A stretch of 64,000 nt of DNA from Bacilliculturomica massiliensis (GCF_900605495.1 NZ_LR027598.1:1-64000); one strand, 5' to 3'. Positions 52,065-62,670 are shown, counted from the stretch's first letter. Translations and numbers: made by a program. Notes: generated by a model from the letters alone, not told the origin.

Positions 52065-52121
52065 TAGCTTTTCTTCTTTGATCGAGGAGGGGAAGGTTCC
52101 GAATTGACTCATTTTTCTGAT

Positions 52122-52136
52122 TGGCACGTAATTTGC
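52122..52136 (+). promoter_or_regulatory. Sigma-54 promoter for the aminotransferase-antiporter unit
   Basis: TGGCACGTAATTTGC has GG (52123-52124) and GC (52135-52136) 12 bases apart, followed by T-rich DNA. It is 106 bases before the start at 52242. Confidence 0.93.
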
Positions 52137-52241
52137 TTTGTTTTTTTATTATCATCCGGATGAAACACATTCAATTACCCTTATCCGCTGCCGGCGAATC
52201 CCTGCATGCCGCCGGCGCGGTTACAGTTAAAGGAGAGCAAC

Positions 52242-53411
52242 ATGAAAGAATCCATTATTTCACAACGCATTCCATATTCTCAGATCCGCGTCATGTCCGA
52301 CGCTGCTCAGAAAATGGAATCCGAGGGCCGCAAGGTCATCCACCTGGAGATCGGAAGACCGGATTTTACCACTCCGGACAATATCGTAAACGCGGCCATC
52401 GACGCGTTAAAGGCCGGCAAGGTCCACTATTCCGCCAACGCCGGTATACCGGAGCTGCGAAAGGCCATCGCCCGGAAATACCAGGAACGCTATCAGCTTT
52501 CCTACGATTACGCAAAAGAAGTCATCGTGACGAACGGCGTTGCGGAAGGGATCTATCTGGCCATGGGAGCGCTGCTCGATCCCGGCGATCAGGTCCTCAT
52601 CCCGGATCCTGCGTGGATCAACTACGAGATCGTTCCTCTGCTGAATCTGGCCGAGCCTGTCAGTTATTCTCTGAAGAAAGAGAATAACTTTCTTCCCGAC
52701 GCCGCCGAGCTGGAAAAGCTGATCACGCCCAGAACAAAAATGATCTTTATCGTCAATCCATCCAATCCCACGGGCATGGTGATCCCCGCTGAGATCCTGA
52801 AGGAACTGGGAGAGCTGGCGGTCAAACACGATCTGGTCATCGTGTCCGACGAAATATATGAAGACATCGTGTACGCCCCCGCGTCTTTTACCTGTATGGC
52901 CACGCTGGAGGCTCTGAAAGAACGCACCATCGTCCTCAACGGTTTCAGCAAGTCCTATTCCATGACAGGATGGAGAATGGGCTACGCCCTGGGACCGGCC
53001 GAATATATCAACGCCATGCTTCGGCTGCATCAGTACACGCTTACCTCGACCAACACCTTTGCCCAGTGGGGAGCGCTGGAGGCCGTATCCGGAACGCAGC
53101 AGCCCGTGGCGGATATGCTGAAAGAATTTGAGGCCAGAAAGGAGTACATCTATAACGAGCTGAACGGCATCGAAGGGCTTTCCTGCGTTAAGCCTCAGGG
53201 CGCCTTTTATCTTTTCGTGTCCGTCAGAGAATTGGGCCTTACCGGATTCGAGGCCGCCCACCGCCTGCTGCAGGATTACGGCGTAGTGACGGTCCCGGGT
53301 GAAAGTTTTGGCGCCAATGGGGCGGGTTATATCCGTTTATCCTATGCAAGCTCCATGGAAAACCTGAAAGCCGCGGCGGCGCTCATCAGGGAATTTGTCG
53401 AAAACGTATGA
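52242..53411 (+). CDS. PLP-dependent aminotransferase class I/II
   Basis: 389 residues from the ATG at 52242, after AAAGGAG; the open frame extends 36 bases earlier with no site. PLP lysine in NGFSKSYSMTGWRMGYALG (about 240), phosphate and ring contacts in TNGVAEGIY, NPSNPTGMV and VSDEIYEDI, and the C-terminal Arg region GAGYIRLSYA. An aspartate/aromatic-type fold I enzyme that moves an amino group to 2-oxoglutarate or pyruvate. First gene of the unit with NhaC, sigma-54 driven, which suggests amino-acid catabolism. Confidence 0.93.
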   Translation: MKESIISQRIPYSQIRVMSDAAQKMESEGRKVIHLEIGRPDFTTPDNIVNAAIDALKAGKVHYSANAGIPELRKAIARKYQERYQLSYDYAKEVIVTNGVAEGIYLAMGALLDPGDQVLIPDPAWINYEIVPLLNLAEPVSYSLKKENNFLPDAAELEKLITPRTKMIFIVNPSNPTGMVIPAEILKELGELAVKHDLVIVSDEIYEDIVYAPASFTCMATLEALKERTIVLNGFSKSYSMTGWRMGYALGPAEYINAMLRLHQYTLTSTNTFAQWGALEAVSGTQQPVADMLKEFEARKEYIYNELNGIEGLSCVKPQGAFYLFVSVRELGLTGFEAAHRLLQDYGVVTVPGESFGANGAGYIRLSYASSMENLKAAAALIREFVENV

Positions 53412-53441
53412 TATCTCAATGGCATCAAGAAAGGAAAGACT

Positions 53442-54893
53442 ATGAAACAGATATCTGAAGACAACATCAGAAAACCGTCCTTCTCATTCTCCTTAACGGT
53501 CTTTGCATTAGTCGTTATTTTCCTCTCGCTCGGTCTGCTGGTATTCGGCGGAAAACTGCAGACGCTCTTGTTTCTAAGCTGGCTGATCGTAATTCCCGCC
53601 GGCCTGCATCTGGGCTTTAAGTTCAGCGAAATAGAAGGCATGGCCTACGACATGATCCGCCGGGTCCTCCAGCCGATCATGATACTTCTGGCGGTGGGAG
53701 CCATGGTGGGCGCGTGGATCCTGTCGGGGACCGTGCCTACGCTCATCTTTTACGGTCTCAAGATCATCACGCCCTCGCTCTTTCTGGTGACTACCGTGCT
53801 TTTGTGCTCCATCTGCTCCCTGTTCACCGGAACCTCCTGGGGAACCATCGGCACGGCGGGTCTGGCTATGGTGGGGATCGGAACCAGCATGGGCTTTGAC
53901 GGCGGCGTGATCGCCGGCGCGGTGGTCTGCGGCTCCTATTTCGGAGACAAGCTTTCGCCGCTGTCCGACACTACGAATTTATCTCCGGCCGTATCCGGCG
54001 GGAAAGTGATGAACCACATCAAGCATATGCTGTGGACGACCATACCGTCATACGTGATCACGCTGGCCATTTTCCTCGTCATGGGTCTCAAATTCGGATC
54101 TTCCGACATTGATTACACACAGATCAACGAGGTGACCGACGGGCTGAACAGCCTGTTCCACATCGGTATCATACCGCTGATCCCCGCCATCATCGTTCTC
54201 GTTCTTCTGCTGAAAAACAAGCCGCCGGTCGTTTCGATCCTGATCGGCGCGCTGGCGGGTCTGGCAGTCGCAATGCTGTATCAGGGCGCGGATATTACCA
54301 CGTCGCTGGTCTCGCTGTACAACGGCTTCAAATTGGACAGCGGAATGGAATTTCTCGATAAGCTGCTGAACCGGGGCGGCATCGCCAGCATGTGGGATAC
54401 GGTGGGAATTTTCATCTTCTCCTGCGGTCTGGGCGGCATGCTGAACGGGATCGGCGTACTGGAAGCGCTCCTGCAGAGGATCGCAGCCAGGATCAAGACT
54501 TCCAGACATCTGATCATCGTCACCATGCTGGTGGGTTATATTTCAAACATGGTGGGCGGCACTCTGAGCTTTGCCATCGTCATGACCGGGACCCTCATGC
54601 AGCCGCTCTACAGAAAAATGCGTCTCCGTCCCGAAAACCTGTCCAGGACCATCGAGGACGTGTGCACCATGAGCGCGCCGATCATTCCCTGGAATACCGC
54701 GGCCGTCTATACGGCCGGCGTTCTCGGCATCAGCGCCGGGGCCTTTATTCCCTATATCTTTCTCGCTTTCATAACGCCGGTCTTCACGCTCATCTACGCG
54801 TTTACAGGCTTCACCATCGCCAAGCTGGATGAAGGCGAAGAATATGGAGAGACGGAGGAATATAAATTTAAGCCCTTTAAAAAGGCATGCTGA
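53442..54893 (+). CDS. nhaC: NhaC-family Na+/H+ antiporter
   Basis: 483 residues with 11-12 membrane helices. The NhaC hallmark FTGTSWGTIGTAGLAM and GSYFGDKLSPLSDTTNLSPA stretch (about residues 125-180) is present, with a second TNLSPA-like and SFAIVMTGTLMQPLY region. The family exchanges Na+ and H+; some members carry amino or organic acids with Na+. Co-expression with the aminotransferase supports such a coupled role. GAAAGGAAAG precedes the ATG. Confidence 0.92.
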   Translation: MKQISEDNIRKPSFSFSLTVFALVVIFLSLGLLVFGGKLQTLLFLSWLIVIPAGLHLGFKFSEIEGMAYDMIRRVLQPIMILLAVGAMVGAWILSGTVPTLIFYGLKIITPSLFLVTTVLLCSICSLFTGTSWGTIGTAGLAMVGIGTSMGFDGGVIAGAVVCGSYFGDKLSPLSDTTNLSPAVSGGKVMNHIKHMLWTTIPSYVITLAIFLVMGLKFGSSDIDYTQINEVTDGLNSLFHIGIIPLIPAIIVLVLLLKNKPPVVSILIGALAGLAVAMLYQGADITTSLVSLYNGFKLDSGMEFLDKLLNRGGIASMWDTVGIFIFSCGLGGMLNGIGVLEALLQRIAARIKTSRHLIIVTMLVGYISNMVGGTLSFAIVMTGTLMQPLYRKMRLRPENLSRTIEDVCTMSAPIIPWNTAAVYTAGVLGISAGAFIPYIFLAFITPVFTLIYAFTGFTIAKLDEGEEYGETEEYKFKPFKKAC

Positions 54894-54915
54894 TCCGTTT
54901 TAAACCAAATAAAAA

Positions 54916-54951
54916 GCCGCCGCGCCAGGTTTCTTAAACTGGTGCGGCGGC
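54916..54951 (-). terminator. Terminator between nhaC and ftsH
   Basis: A 13-bp stem (54916-54928 with 54939-54951, one G-U pair) whose T run is on the minus strand, so it serves ftsH; it can also end nhaC transcription. Confidence 0.75.
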
Positions 54952-54993
54952 TGGCCGATGCCTTCGGAAAGAAGGGGACCGGAGTTTTCCTGA

Positions 54994-57195
54994 TCACAGG
55001 GAGACTTCGGTCTTTTTAATGTCTGCAGAAGGAGCGGCGCCGGCTGCCGTATCCGCGTTTGCATCTGCGCTCGTATCTGCGTTTGAGTCTGCAGCGGCGG
55101 ATTCGGGTTCCTGCCCGGAAGACGTTCCTTCCAGAGCCGGTTTGGCGTTGAGGATGCGCATGAATTCCTCGCCGGTGATGGTCTCCTTTTCCAGCAGATA
55201 GCCGGAGATCTCGTGCAGCTTCTCTTCGTTGTCGCGCAGGATCTGCTGGGCGCGGCTGTGGGCCGAACGGATGAGATTCAGGACCTCCTGGTCGATCTTC
55301 GCCGCGGTCTCCGCAGAGCAGGCCAGGGAGGCGTCGCCGCCCAGATACTGGTTGGTGACTGTCTCAAGAGCCATCATGTCGAAGGTGTCGCTCATGCCGA
55401 AGCGGGTGACCATGGCCCGGGCGATCTTCGTGGCCTGCTCGATGTCGTTGGAAGCGCCGGAGGTGCAGGTGTGGAAGATCAGTTCCTCCGCCGCCCGTCC
55501 TCCGGTGAAGGTGGTTATCTTGTCAAAGGCTTCTTCCTTGGACATGAGGACCTTTTCCGTTTCGTCCACCTGCATGGTGTAGCCCAGCGCGCCGGAGGTG
55601 CGGGGAATGATGGTGATCTTGTGGACCGGAGCGGAATGCTTCTGCATGGCCGCTACCAGCGCGTGTCCGACCTCGTGGTAAGCGATGATCCGGCGCTCGT
55701 TTTCAGAGACCACCGCGTTCTTTCTCTGGTAGCCTGCGATGACGGTCTCCACCGCCTCCTCCAGATCGCATTGAGCCACTTCCCTGCGCCCGGATTTGAC
55801 CGCCAGCAGGGCGGCTTCGTTTATAATGTTGGCCAGCTCCGCGCCGGAAGCCCCTGCGGTGGCTCTGGCCACGGCGTTATAGTCAACGTTTTCACTGACC
55901 TTTACATCCTGAGAGTGGACCTGTAAGATCGCCTCGCGGCCCTTCAGATCCGGCAGTTCTACGGGGATCCTGCGGTCGAAGCGGCCTGGGCGCAGAAGGG
56001 CTTTGTCCAGGGTCTCAGGCCGGTTGGTGGCCGCCAGAACGACCACGCCCTTGCTGCCGTCAAAGCCGTCCATCTCCGCCAGCAGCTGATTCAGCGTCTG
56101 CTCCCGCTCGTCGTTGCCGCCGAAGCCGTTGCCGCTGTCCCGCTTTTTGCCGATGGTGTCGATCTCGTCGATAAAGATGATACAGGGCGCTTTTTCCTCC
56201 GCCTGCTTGAACAGATCGCGGACCCGGGCGGCGCCCATACCCACGAACATTTCCACGAATTCGGAGCCGGAGATGGAGAAGAAGGGCACCTTCGCCTCGC
56301 CGGCCACAGCCTTGGCCAGCAGGGTCTTGCCTGTTCCGGGAGGCCCTACCAGCAGAGCGCCCTTGGGCATCTGAGCGCCGATCTCGCTGTATTTTTCAGG
56401 ATTGTGGAGAAAGTCCACGATCTCCTGCAGGGATTCCTTGGCCTCGTCTTCGCCTGCCACATCCTCGAAGGTCTTTCCGGTTTCTGTTTCCATGTAGACC
56501 TTGGCGTTGCTCTTTCCCATTCCCATGGGACCCATGCCGCCCATACCGCCCATGCGCTTCTGCATGCTGCGCATCAGCAGATTGCCGATAAAGACGAAGA
56601 GCAGAATGGGGAACACCCAGGACAGCAGGAACGTGGCCAGAGGCGAAGTCTCCTTGGGCATGACCCGGTCGATGGTGACGCCAGCGGCCTTCAGCGTGGG
56701 ATAGAGTTCCGGATCGTCAGGTTTTCCGGTGGTATAGATCTTGATGCTGTTTCCCGAGGAGGCCGCGGCTTTGGCCGTGGGGGTGAAGGCGATCATGGTA
56801 TCGTTGACCTCCACCTTGTCCACCTGACCTTTTTCTACCATCGTCAGGAATGTGGTGTAATCCGTTTTTTTGATGGTGTCGCTGTGATCGCTGAGCATAG
56901 GAACGATGAAGGCGTTGAAACACAGGACCACCAGCATGATGATGCCATAATAATACAGGATGGACCGTTTCGGCTTATTCGGCTGGTTTCCCGCGCCGTT
57001 TTGGCCTGCGTTTGGTCCGCCGGGAACGCCCGGCCCCATACCTCCCGGGCGCATGTTGCCCGGATCCATCCGGGGGCCGCCGCCCGCCGGACCCATGCCT
57101 GATCTGCCGCCTGCGGGGTCGGTGGGCCGGCTTTGGCTGCCGGCGCTGTTTCGGCCCAGGCCGCTGTTGTTTTGATCTGATTGCTGCTGTGTCAT
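54994..57195 (-). CDS. ftsH: ATP-dependent zinc metalloprotease FtsH
   Basis: 733 residues from the ATG at 57195 (AAAGGGG). A Gly/Pro/Met-rich N-terminal stretch (about residues 15-75) precedes a membrane helix, an extracytoplasmic FtsH_ext domain and a second helix; then AAA+ with Walker A GPPGTGKT, Walker [12 protein letters not shown], and the zinc site [10 protein letters not shown] Met/Gly-rich linker ([13 protein letters not shown]) follows the second helix. The hexamer degrades misfolded membrane and short-lived cytosolic proteins. It lies downstream of marR, 50 bases apart. Confidence 0.96.
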   Translation of the reverse strand: MTQQQSDQNNSGLGRNSAGSQSRPTDPAGGRSGMGPAGGGPRMDPGNMRPGGMGPGVPGGPNAGQNGAGNQPNKPKRSILYYYGIIMLVVLCFNAFIVPMLSDHSDTIKKTDYTTFLTMVEKGQVDKVEVNDTMIAFTPTAKAAASSGNSIKIYTTGKPDDPELYPTLKAAGVTIDRVMPKETSPLATFLLSWVFPILLFVFIGNLLMRSMQKRMGGMGGMGPMGMGKSNAKVYMETETGKTFEDVAGEDEAKESLQEIVDFLHNPEKYSEIGAQMPKGALLVGPPGTGKTLLAKAVAGEAKVPFFSISGSEFVEMFVGMGAARVRDLFKQAEEKAPCIIFIDEIDTIGKKRDSGNGFGGNDEREQTLNQLLAEMDGFDGSKGVVVLAATNRPETLDKALLRPGRFDRRIPVELPDLKGREAILQVHSQDVKVSENVDYNAVARATAGASGAELANIINEAALLAVKSGRREVAQCDLEEAVETVIAGYQRKNAVVSENERRIIAYHEVGHALVAAMQKHSAPVHKITIIPRTSGALGYTMQVDETEKVLMSKEEAFDKITTFTGGRAAEELIFHTCTSGASNDIEQATKIARAMVTRFGMSDTFDMMALETVTNQYLGGDASLACSAETAAKIDQEVLNLIRSAHSRAQQILRDNEEKLHEISGYLLEKETITGEEFMRILNAKPALEGTSSGQEPESAAADSNADTSADANADTAAGAAPSADIKKTEVSL

Positions 57196-57245
57196 ATGGA
57201 AAACCCCTTTCTGTTTTCGTTTATACAAACTGTTGCGCATTTGCT

Positions 57246-57689
57246 TTATTTTTCGTGATTTTGTGTGAGAAGCTCATTCAGCTTTGTCATGCCGGCTATG
57301 ATAAGGGCCTTATCCTCGTCGGAGGCGCCTCCCAGCGAGCAGAGATAATCGGTGCTGATACGGGCTTCCATTTCCGTCATGAGTTGTTTGGAACTCTCGG
57401 TCAGATAGAGGTAGACGACCCGCTGATCCAGATCATCCCGTTTGCGGATGACAAAGTTGGACTTTTCCAGCCGCCGGCATATGACGGAAAGATTGCTGTT
57501 GGTCATATTCAGAGCCTTGGCCATATCGCTTATCTTACCCGGACCGCCGCGGTATAATGCGATGAGGATCATGGCCTGCGGGGCGGTGAGACCGTAGGGC
57601 TCATAAAAATCCTTCAAAATACAGGAAAGCTTGTCGGAAATGCTTTTGAACAAACATTCCACCTCGTTTTTAAATTCCGCGCAGTCCAT
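57246..57689 (-). CDS. MarR-family transcriptional regulator
   Basis: 147 residues from the ATG at 57689, after GAGGGAGGGG; the upstream extension to 57791 looks unlike a MarR N-terminus. wHTH is clear (GKISDMAKALNMTNSNLSVI, then CRRLEKSNFVIRKRDDLDQR) with the wing Asp-x-Arg typical of the family. It is the first gene of a unit with ftsH. The palindrome at 57850-57865 is its likely binding site. Confidence 0.92.
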   Translation of the reverse strand: MDCAEFKNEVECLFKSISDKLSCILKDFYEPYGLTAPQAMILIALYRGGPGKISDMAKALNMTNSNLSVICRRLEKSNFVIRKRDDLDQRVVYLYLTESSKQLMTEMEARISTDYLCSLGGASDEDKALIIAGMTKLNELLTQNHEK

Positions 57690-57849
57690 AGTCCCCTCCC
57701 TCTGCAGTCCCTCCCGGGACCCCTTTCTTCCGCACAGCAGTCTGTACCGCTTGTGGCCGGGGACGGTATTTCCGTCCCCGGCCTTTTGCATCTCTGTGCA
57801 GATCGTTATATTCTAAATACCCGTCAATTGAACTATTAAACGTCAAAAC

Positions 57850-57865
57850 ATTTAATGCATTAAAT
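57850..57865. promoter_or_regulatory. Perfect 16-bp palindrome, candidate MarR operator
   Basis: ATTTAATGCATTAAAT is fully symmetrical. It lies in the divergent region between marR-ftsH and the ureide operon, next to TTGACA and TATAAT-like boxes on the minus strand. The rest of 57690-58057 is AT-rich control DNA with no gene. Confidence 0.6.
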
Positions 57866-58057
57866 ATTATACAATAAAATAATTTTGTCAATGGCTTTCA
57901 CGGAAACTACATGAAACTTACACAGGACAGCGATAAAAGAGGCCGTCTCTTTCGCTGTGAAAAAGACAAGATTTGCACGTAAGTGGTTAAGGTATCTACT
58001 ATTTTCTTTTGGTCTGAACCTATAAAATAATAATAAAAAACAGGGAGGGACAAAATT

Positions 58058-59410
58058 ATGATATATGATCTGCTCATTAAAAACGGGAAGGTCTATTTAG
58101 ATGGAGAAATGCGAAAAACAAATCTGTATATAAAAGACGGCGTGATCAGAGAGATCTGCAGGGAGCCTGTCTATGAAGCGGCAAAAGTGATCGATGCAGA
58201 GGGCAGATATGTATTTCCCGGATTTATCGATCCCCATGTTCACTTAAACGATCCGGGCGCGACGAAAAGCGAAGATTTCTACACGGGGACCTGTGGTGCG
58301 GCGGCGGGAGGAGTCACAACCGTCCTGGAGCATCCGCTTACGTTTCCGCTGCCGGATGTACTGACTGCCTACGACGAAAAGAAGAAGATCTGCAAGAAAA
58401 AGGCTGTGACGAATTTCGGACTTTTCGGGGCCTGTTCGCCGGGCAATGAAGAAGAAATGCAGAAGATGATCCACAGTGGTGCCGTTGCATTTAAAGCGTT
58501 TTTAACCTATTCTCCGGAGATACCGAAGCTGAATGACGGGGAAATTCTTGAGAAGATGCGGTTCCTGGCGGATAAGGATATCGTTTTGGTCATCCACTGC
58601 GAGAATGACGATATCGTCAATTACAGCACGGAACACATGAAACGCGCGGGCAGAGTATCGCCGGAGGACTATTCGGACAGCAGGCCGGAAATCGCGGAAA
58701 TAGAAGCTGTTTCACGCATGTGTCTCTTTGCCCGGGAAGCAGGCTGCAAGATAAGCATCGCGCACTGTTCTCTGAGCGGAGCGGTGGAGATCATTGAAAA
58801 AGAAAAGAGGATGGGCTGCAATGTCACAGTTGAGACGTGTCCGCAGTATCTGGTGTTGAACCGCGGGATGATGAATGAAATGGGCGTACTCTCCATCTGC
58901 AATCCTCCGCTGAGAAAAAGGGAGGAGACAGAGGCCCTTTGGCGATCGGTACTGGCGGGGAAGGTGGATTGGGTCTGCAGCGATCATGCCCCCTATACCG
59001 AAGAGGAAAAAAATCAGGGAGAGGACGATATCTTCCGGACGCCTGCGGGACTGGCCGGAATTGAAACGACCTATCAGATCTTGTTTAGCGAAGGTGTTGT
59101 CAGGAGAGGGATGTCGATTGAGCAGTTCGTCCGGCTTTCAAGCGAGAACGCGGCCAGACGGTATGGGCTCTACCCTCGAAAGGGCGCCCTTGCGGCGGGC
59201 AGCGACGCGGATATCGTGATCTTCGATCCAGCAGCGGAATGGGTGGTGGATCCGGGCCGGCTGAAGCAAAAGCTCCCGTTTACACCGTACGCGGGAATGC
59301 GTATCGTTGGAAAAGTCGTGACAACGATCGTAAATGGGATCGAAGTATACGACGGCAAGGAAATAAGAGCGGAAAGGGGGACGGGGAAATATGTATCACC
59401 CGGCCGGTAG
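58058..59410 (+). CDS. Allantoinase/dihydropyrimidinase-type cyclic amidohydrolase
   Basis: 450 residues. Metal-binding FIDPHVHLNDPGATKSEDFY (about 57), carbamylated Lys in VAFKAFLTY (about 148), His in VIHCEN and IAHCSLSG, and catalytic Asp in CSDHAPYTEEE. The HxHLNDPG motif and the EDFYTGT step favour allantoinase over dihydroorotase; a hydantoinase is also possible. It opens a cyclic imide/ureide ring. GGGAGGG precedes the ATG. It overlaps the racemase gene by 20 bases. Confidence 0.85.
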   Translation: MIYDLLIKNGKVYLDGEMRKTNLYIKDGVIREICREPVYEAAKVIDAEGRYVFPGFIDPHVHLNDPGATKSEDFYTGTCGAAAGGVTTVLEHPLTFPLPDVLTAYDEKKKICKKKAVTNFGLFGACSPGNEEEMQKMIHSGAVAFKAFLTYSPEIPKLNDGEILEKMRFLADKDIVLVIHCENDDIVNYSTEHMKRAGRVSPEDYSDSRPEIAEIEAVSRMCLFAREAGCKISIAHCSLSGAVEIIEKEKRMGCNVTVETCPQYLVLNRGMMNEMGVLSICNPPLRKREETEALWRSVLAGKVDWVCSDHAPYTEEEKNQGEDDIFRTPAGLAGIETTYQILFSEGVVRRGMSIEQFVRLSSENAARRYGLYPRKGALAAGSDADIVIFDPAAEWVVDPGRLKQKLPFTPYAGMRIVGKVVTTIVNGIEVYDGKEIRAERGTGKYVSPGR

Positions 59411-60062
59411 TGGTATGAAACTGTTATTCATCAATCCGAATTCGTCAAAAGCAGTGACAGAGCGCATTGCGGAAGCCACAAAGAAATATGAAGATGAGAC
59501 CACCCGGATCGACGTAATTGCCTGTCAGAATTCGCCGGAAGGCATCGTTACCGCAGCGGATGAGCTGACAGCGGGGGTCAACGTGATCCGATTACTGCAG
59601 GAAAAAGAAAAGGAATATGACGGAGCCGTAATAGCCTGCTTCGCCGATCCAGGTCTCAGAGCGGCGCGTGAAAAGATCAAGATCCCTGTAGCGGGCATCT
59701 ACGAGGCCAGCGCCGTATTTGCGAAGCTGCAGGCAAGCCGGTATTCCATCATATCCTCCGGGGACCACAGGGATATAGATCCGTGGGTGCTCATGGCAAG
59801 AAGCAGAGGCGAAGTTGAGAACATCGCTTCGATCAAGTGCCTGAATTCCACGGTGGAGCAGGCGGTCCACGCAGACGAAGAAAAGCTGCTGAGGCTGATC
59901 GGTGCGTGCGTGAAAAAAGACGGAGCGGGCTCCGTGATCCTGGGATGCGCGGCTTTTGCAGGGCAGGGGGACAGGCTTTCCCAGCGGTCCGAAGTCCCTG
60001 TGATCGACGGGATAAAAGAAGCGGTCTTCTTTATTCGGATGATGATCTTATATAGGAAATGA
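59391..60062 (+). CDS. Asp/Glu/hydantoin racemase-family protein
   Basis: 223 residues from the ATG at 59391 (GGGGGACGGGG upstream); a second ATG at 59415 gives the usual family start MKLLFINPNSSKAVTERIAE but no ribosome site. Conserved Cys pair: VIACFADPGLRAA (about 85) and VILGCAAFAGQ (about 188), which act as acid and base in racemases such as HyuE or allantoin racemase. It would interconvert ureide enantiomers for the neighbouring hydrolase. Confidence 0.85.
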   Translation: MYHPAGSGMKLLFINPNSSKAVTERIAEATKKYEDETTRIDVIACQNSPEGIVTAADELTAGVNVIRLLQEKEKEYDGAVIACFADPGLRAAREKIKIPVAGIYEASAVFAKLQASRYSIISSGDHRDIDPWVLMARSRGEVENIASIKCLNSTVEQAVHADEEKLLRLIGACVKKDGAGSVILGCAAFAGQGDRLSQRSEVPVIDGIKEAVFFIRMMILYRK

Positions 60063-60108
60063 TCATTTTTAATTGTATGCGAAGGAGAAAGAAAGAGAGG
60101 GATCTGGC

Positions 60109-61512
60109 ATGAAAAACAATTACAAATTTATTCGTGGGAAATATGTGCTGCCCATGAACGGGGACAGAGAATTCATACGGGATGGACTGGTCGTCGTTGA
60201 GAATGACCGGATCTGTGACATCGGCAGATATGATGCGCTCATCGATCGGTACAGAGATATGGACGGGGAATGGATGGAGTACGAAGATGGACTTATCATG
60301 CCCGGTCTCGTGAGCAATCACACCCATCTGTATCAGGCGATGATGAAAGGGATCGGCTCTGATCTCTGTCTGGACGATTGGGTGATCAACGTGATTTATC
60401 CCATGGCGCTGGCAATGAAAAAAGAGGATTTCTACGATATCGTCAGATTTAATATTTTAGAGATGATCAGCACAGGGACGACCTGTTTCGCGGATTCTAT
60501 GTATCATCATCACAATCTGGACAATATCGACGGAGTTGCGGAAGCGGTGAGGGACATGCATATGCGGGGGATGATCGTTCGGGCCGTGCAAAGCGTCAAT
60601 TTTGATGAGAGGATCCCGGATGCGTGCGCGGAACGGGAAATCGAGATCACCAGAGCGGAGTCGATCCGGTGCATCAAACAGTATGATCACACGGAAAACG
60701 GAAGGATCCGGGTGGGGCTGGAAGCGCTGAGCCCATTTGACTGCGACGAGCGGACGATCCGGGAATTATACGGAATCTGTGAGGAATATGACGTTCGGTT
60801 CCAAATGCATGTGGCGGAGGCGATCACGGAACAGGTGAGAATACGAAGCAGCCATAACATGGGTGTGATCGAATATTTGGATAAACTGGGAGTTGTCAGT
60901 GACAGAACGCTGCTGATCCACAACATCTGGGTCACCCCGTCGGAAATACAGCTCATCGCCCGGAGAAGGGCAAATGTGGCCCATAACCCGGTGTCCAATA
61001 TGATCCTGGCGGACGGGATCGCCCCGATCCCGGAATATCTGGCAAATGGAATCACAGTGGGTCTTGGCGTGGACGGCGCGGCCAGCAACAATAATCAGGA
61101 TATGTTTGAAACGATGAAGGCCTGCGTTCTTCTGCACAGAGTCAACCGGCTGGACGCGTCTATCATGAAAGCGTACGACGCACTTGAGATGGCAACGATC
61201 TCCAGCGCGAGATCGATCGGCTGGGAGAAAGAGATCGGTTCTCTGGAAGTGGGGAAAAAAGCAGACCTGATCGTGGTCAAAACAAATTCATGCCACATGG
61301 GACCCCAATTGGACGTGGTGACCAATCTGGTGTTTTCGGGAAACGGCCGGGACGTGGATACGGTCATGATCGACGGCGATATTGTCATGAAAAACAGGGA
61401 GTTTACCATGTTTCATGCAGAGGAAATCGTCAGAAGGGGTAATGAGTGCGCGCTGAAGATCGCGGAGAAAGCGGATGTGTTTAACAGAATAAATAATCTG
61501 GGAAAGAATTGA
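60109..61512 (+). CDS. Amidohydrolase of the ATZ/TRZ (deaminase) group
   Basis: 467 residues from the ATG at 60109 (AGAGGG upstream). Metal ligands SNHTHLYQAM (about 67), FQMHVAEAIT, LLIHNIWVTPS and the Asp in VGLGVDGAASNNNQD. The closest functional groups are SAH/8-oxoguanine deaminases and related aminohydrolases; which heterocycle is used cannot be said. It is third in the ureide operon, suggesting the pathway handles an amino- or N-linked cyclic compound. Confidence 0.85.
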   Translation: MKNNYKFIRGKYVLPMNGDREFIRDGLVVVENDRICDIGRYDALIDRYRDMDGEWMEYEDGLIMPGLVSNHTHLYQAMMKGIGSDLCLDDWVINVIYPMALAMKKEDFYDIVRFNILEMISTGTTCFADSMYHHHNLDNIDGVAEAVRDMHMRGMIVRAVQSVNFDERIPDACAEREIEITRAESIRCIKQYDHTENGRIRVGLEALSPFDCDERTIRELYGICEEYDVRFQMHVAEAITEQVRIRSSHNMGVIEYLDKLGVVSDRTLLIHNIWVTPSEIQLIARRRANVAHNPVSNMILADGIAPIPEYLANGITVGLGVDGAASNNNQDMFETMKACVLLHRVNRLDASIMKAYDALEMATISSARSIGWEKEIGSLEVGKKADLIVVKTNSCHMGPQLDVVTNLVFSGNGRDVDTVMIDGDIVMKNREFTMFHAEEIVRRGNECALKIAEKADVFNRINNLGKN

Positions 61513-61546
61513 CCCCGCGCATTTCCAGAGGACAGGAGAGTCTGAG

Positions 61547-62596
61547 ATGGTGATCTATCACAATGTATGCAGGGCCGGATGCGTCAGCATACAGAAGCTG
61601 CCGTTCCAGGTCAATTATGATCTGGCAATCATTATGCCCCTGGACGAAGAGGTGTTATATACCACGGTAATGGGCACGCAGCTGCTTAAAAAAGGCGAGA
61701 TCGAGATATTGAATGTCAAGGATCCCGTAAAAATTGAAACCATCGGCGATCGGGGCAGAATTGCTTTTGTCTCCTTTGACAGAACATTCACCGATACGAT
61801 CTTCGATCAGATGGAATTCAATATCTACAACTGCAGCAATACCAATTTTTTCGGGGCAAAAGCATGCCCGGAGGATCTCGGAAAGCTGAAAAAGATGTTT
61901 GTGGATTTTATGACCGCCTGTATGGAGGAGCGCGATATTCCCGCCATCGAAGCAGGAGCAAAATCGATAGTGGATATCATCTGCCTGCGCTTTAACATCG
62001 TGGACGAGATCTTCAATACAAAAAGCAGAAAAGACGACTACAACGGTAAAGAGCGATTCAGAAAGATAAACGAATATATTTTCACCCATATATCGGAGAA
62101 GATCGCATTGAGCGATCTGGCGGCTCACACTTACCTGAGCACCCCATATTTGTCGAGAGAATTTTCAGCGAAGATGGAGCAGACCTACAGCAATATCATC
62201 AATCTGTATCGAACACTGAATGCGGGGATACAATTATTGGAAACGGACGACTCGCTGACATATATAGCAAATAACAGCGGTTTCTCGTCAACGAAATACT
62301 ACCACACCTATTTTGAAAAATATTATGGGTGTCCCCCGGCAAAGTTTCGCAGCAATAATAAAAACAAAGAGATGCAGATAGAAGAGGAAGAACTCCAGGC
62401 AAGTGAACTTCAACGATTTCTCACGGCGGAGGAAAGCATATCCTCCATTTTCAACAGGCATATCGTGGATTTTGAAGAGGAAGACAGCTTTGAACAGATC
62501 GAGATCATGAATGACAGCGATGAGCGGAAAGGGTACGTCATAAAAATGGTGCTGGGACCAAAGGAGAAAATTATTTTAAAAAAGGAAAAGCTCTGA
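61547..62596 (+). CDS. AraC-family transcriptional regulator
   Basis: 349 residues. A C-terminal AraC double HTH is visible (KIALSDLAAHTYLSTPYLSR and YIANNSGFSSTKYYHTYFEK), with a variable N-terminal sensing part and, unusually, about 75 charged residues after the HTH. AGGAGA precedes the ATG. It likely controls the operon it sits in (58058-64000). Confidence 0.88.
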   Translation: MVIYHNVCRAGCVSIQKLPFQVNYDLAIIMPLDEEVLYTTVMGTQLLKKGEIEILNVKDPVKIETIGDRGRIAFVSFDRTFTDTIFDQMEFNIYNCSNTNFFGAKACPEDLGKLKKMFVDFMTACMEERDIPAIEAGAKSIVDIICLRFNIVDEIFNTKSRKDDYNGKERFRKINEYIFTHISEKIALSDLAAHTYLSTPYLSREFSAKMEQTYSNIINLYRTLNAGIQLLETDDSLTYIANNSGFSSTKYYHTYFEKYYGCPPAKFRSNNKNKEMQIEEEELQASELQRFLTAEESISSIFNRHIVDFEEEDSFEQIEIMNDSDERKGYVIKMVLGPKEKIILKKEKL

Positions 62597-62670
62597 CTTG
62601 CGGGAAAGAAAACGGAGTTTTGGTGCGGAGAGCGCGGAGGAAGGATAAGTAAAGTATAAGGAGGAGAAAG

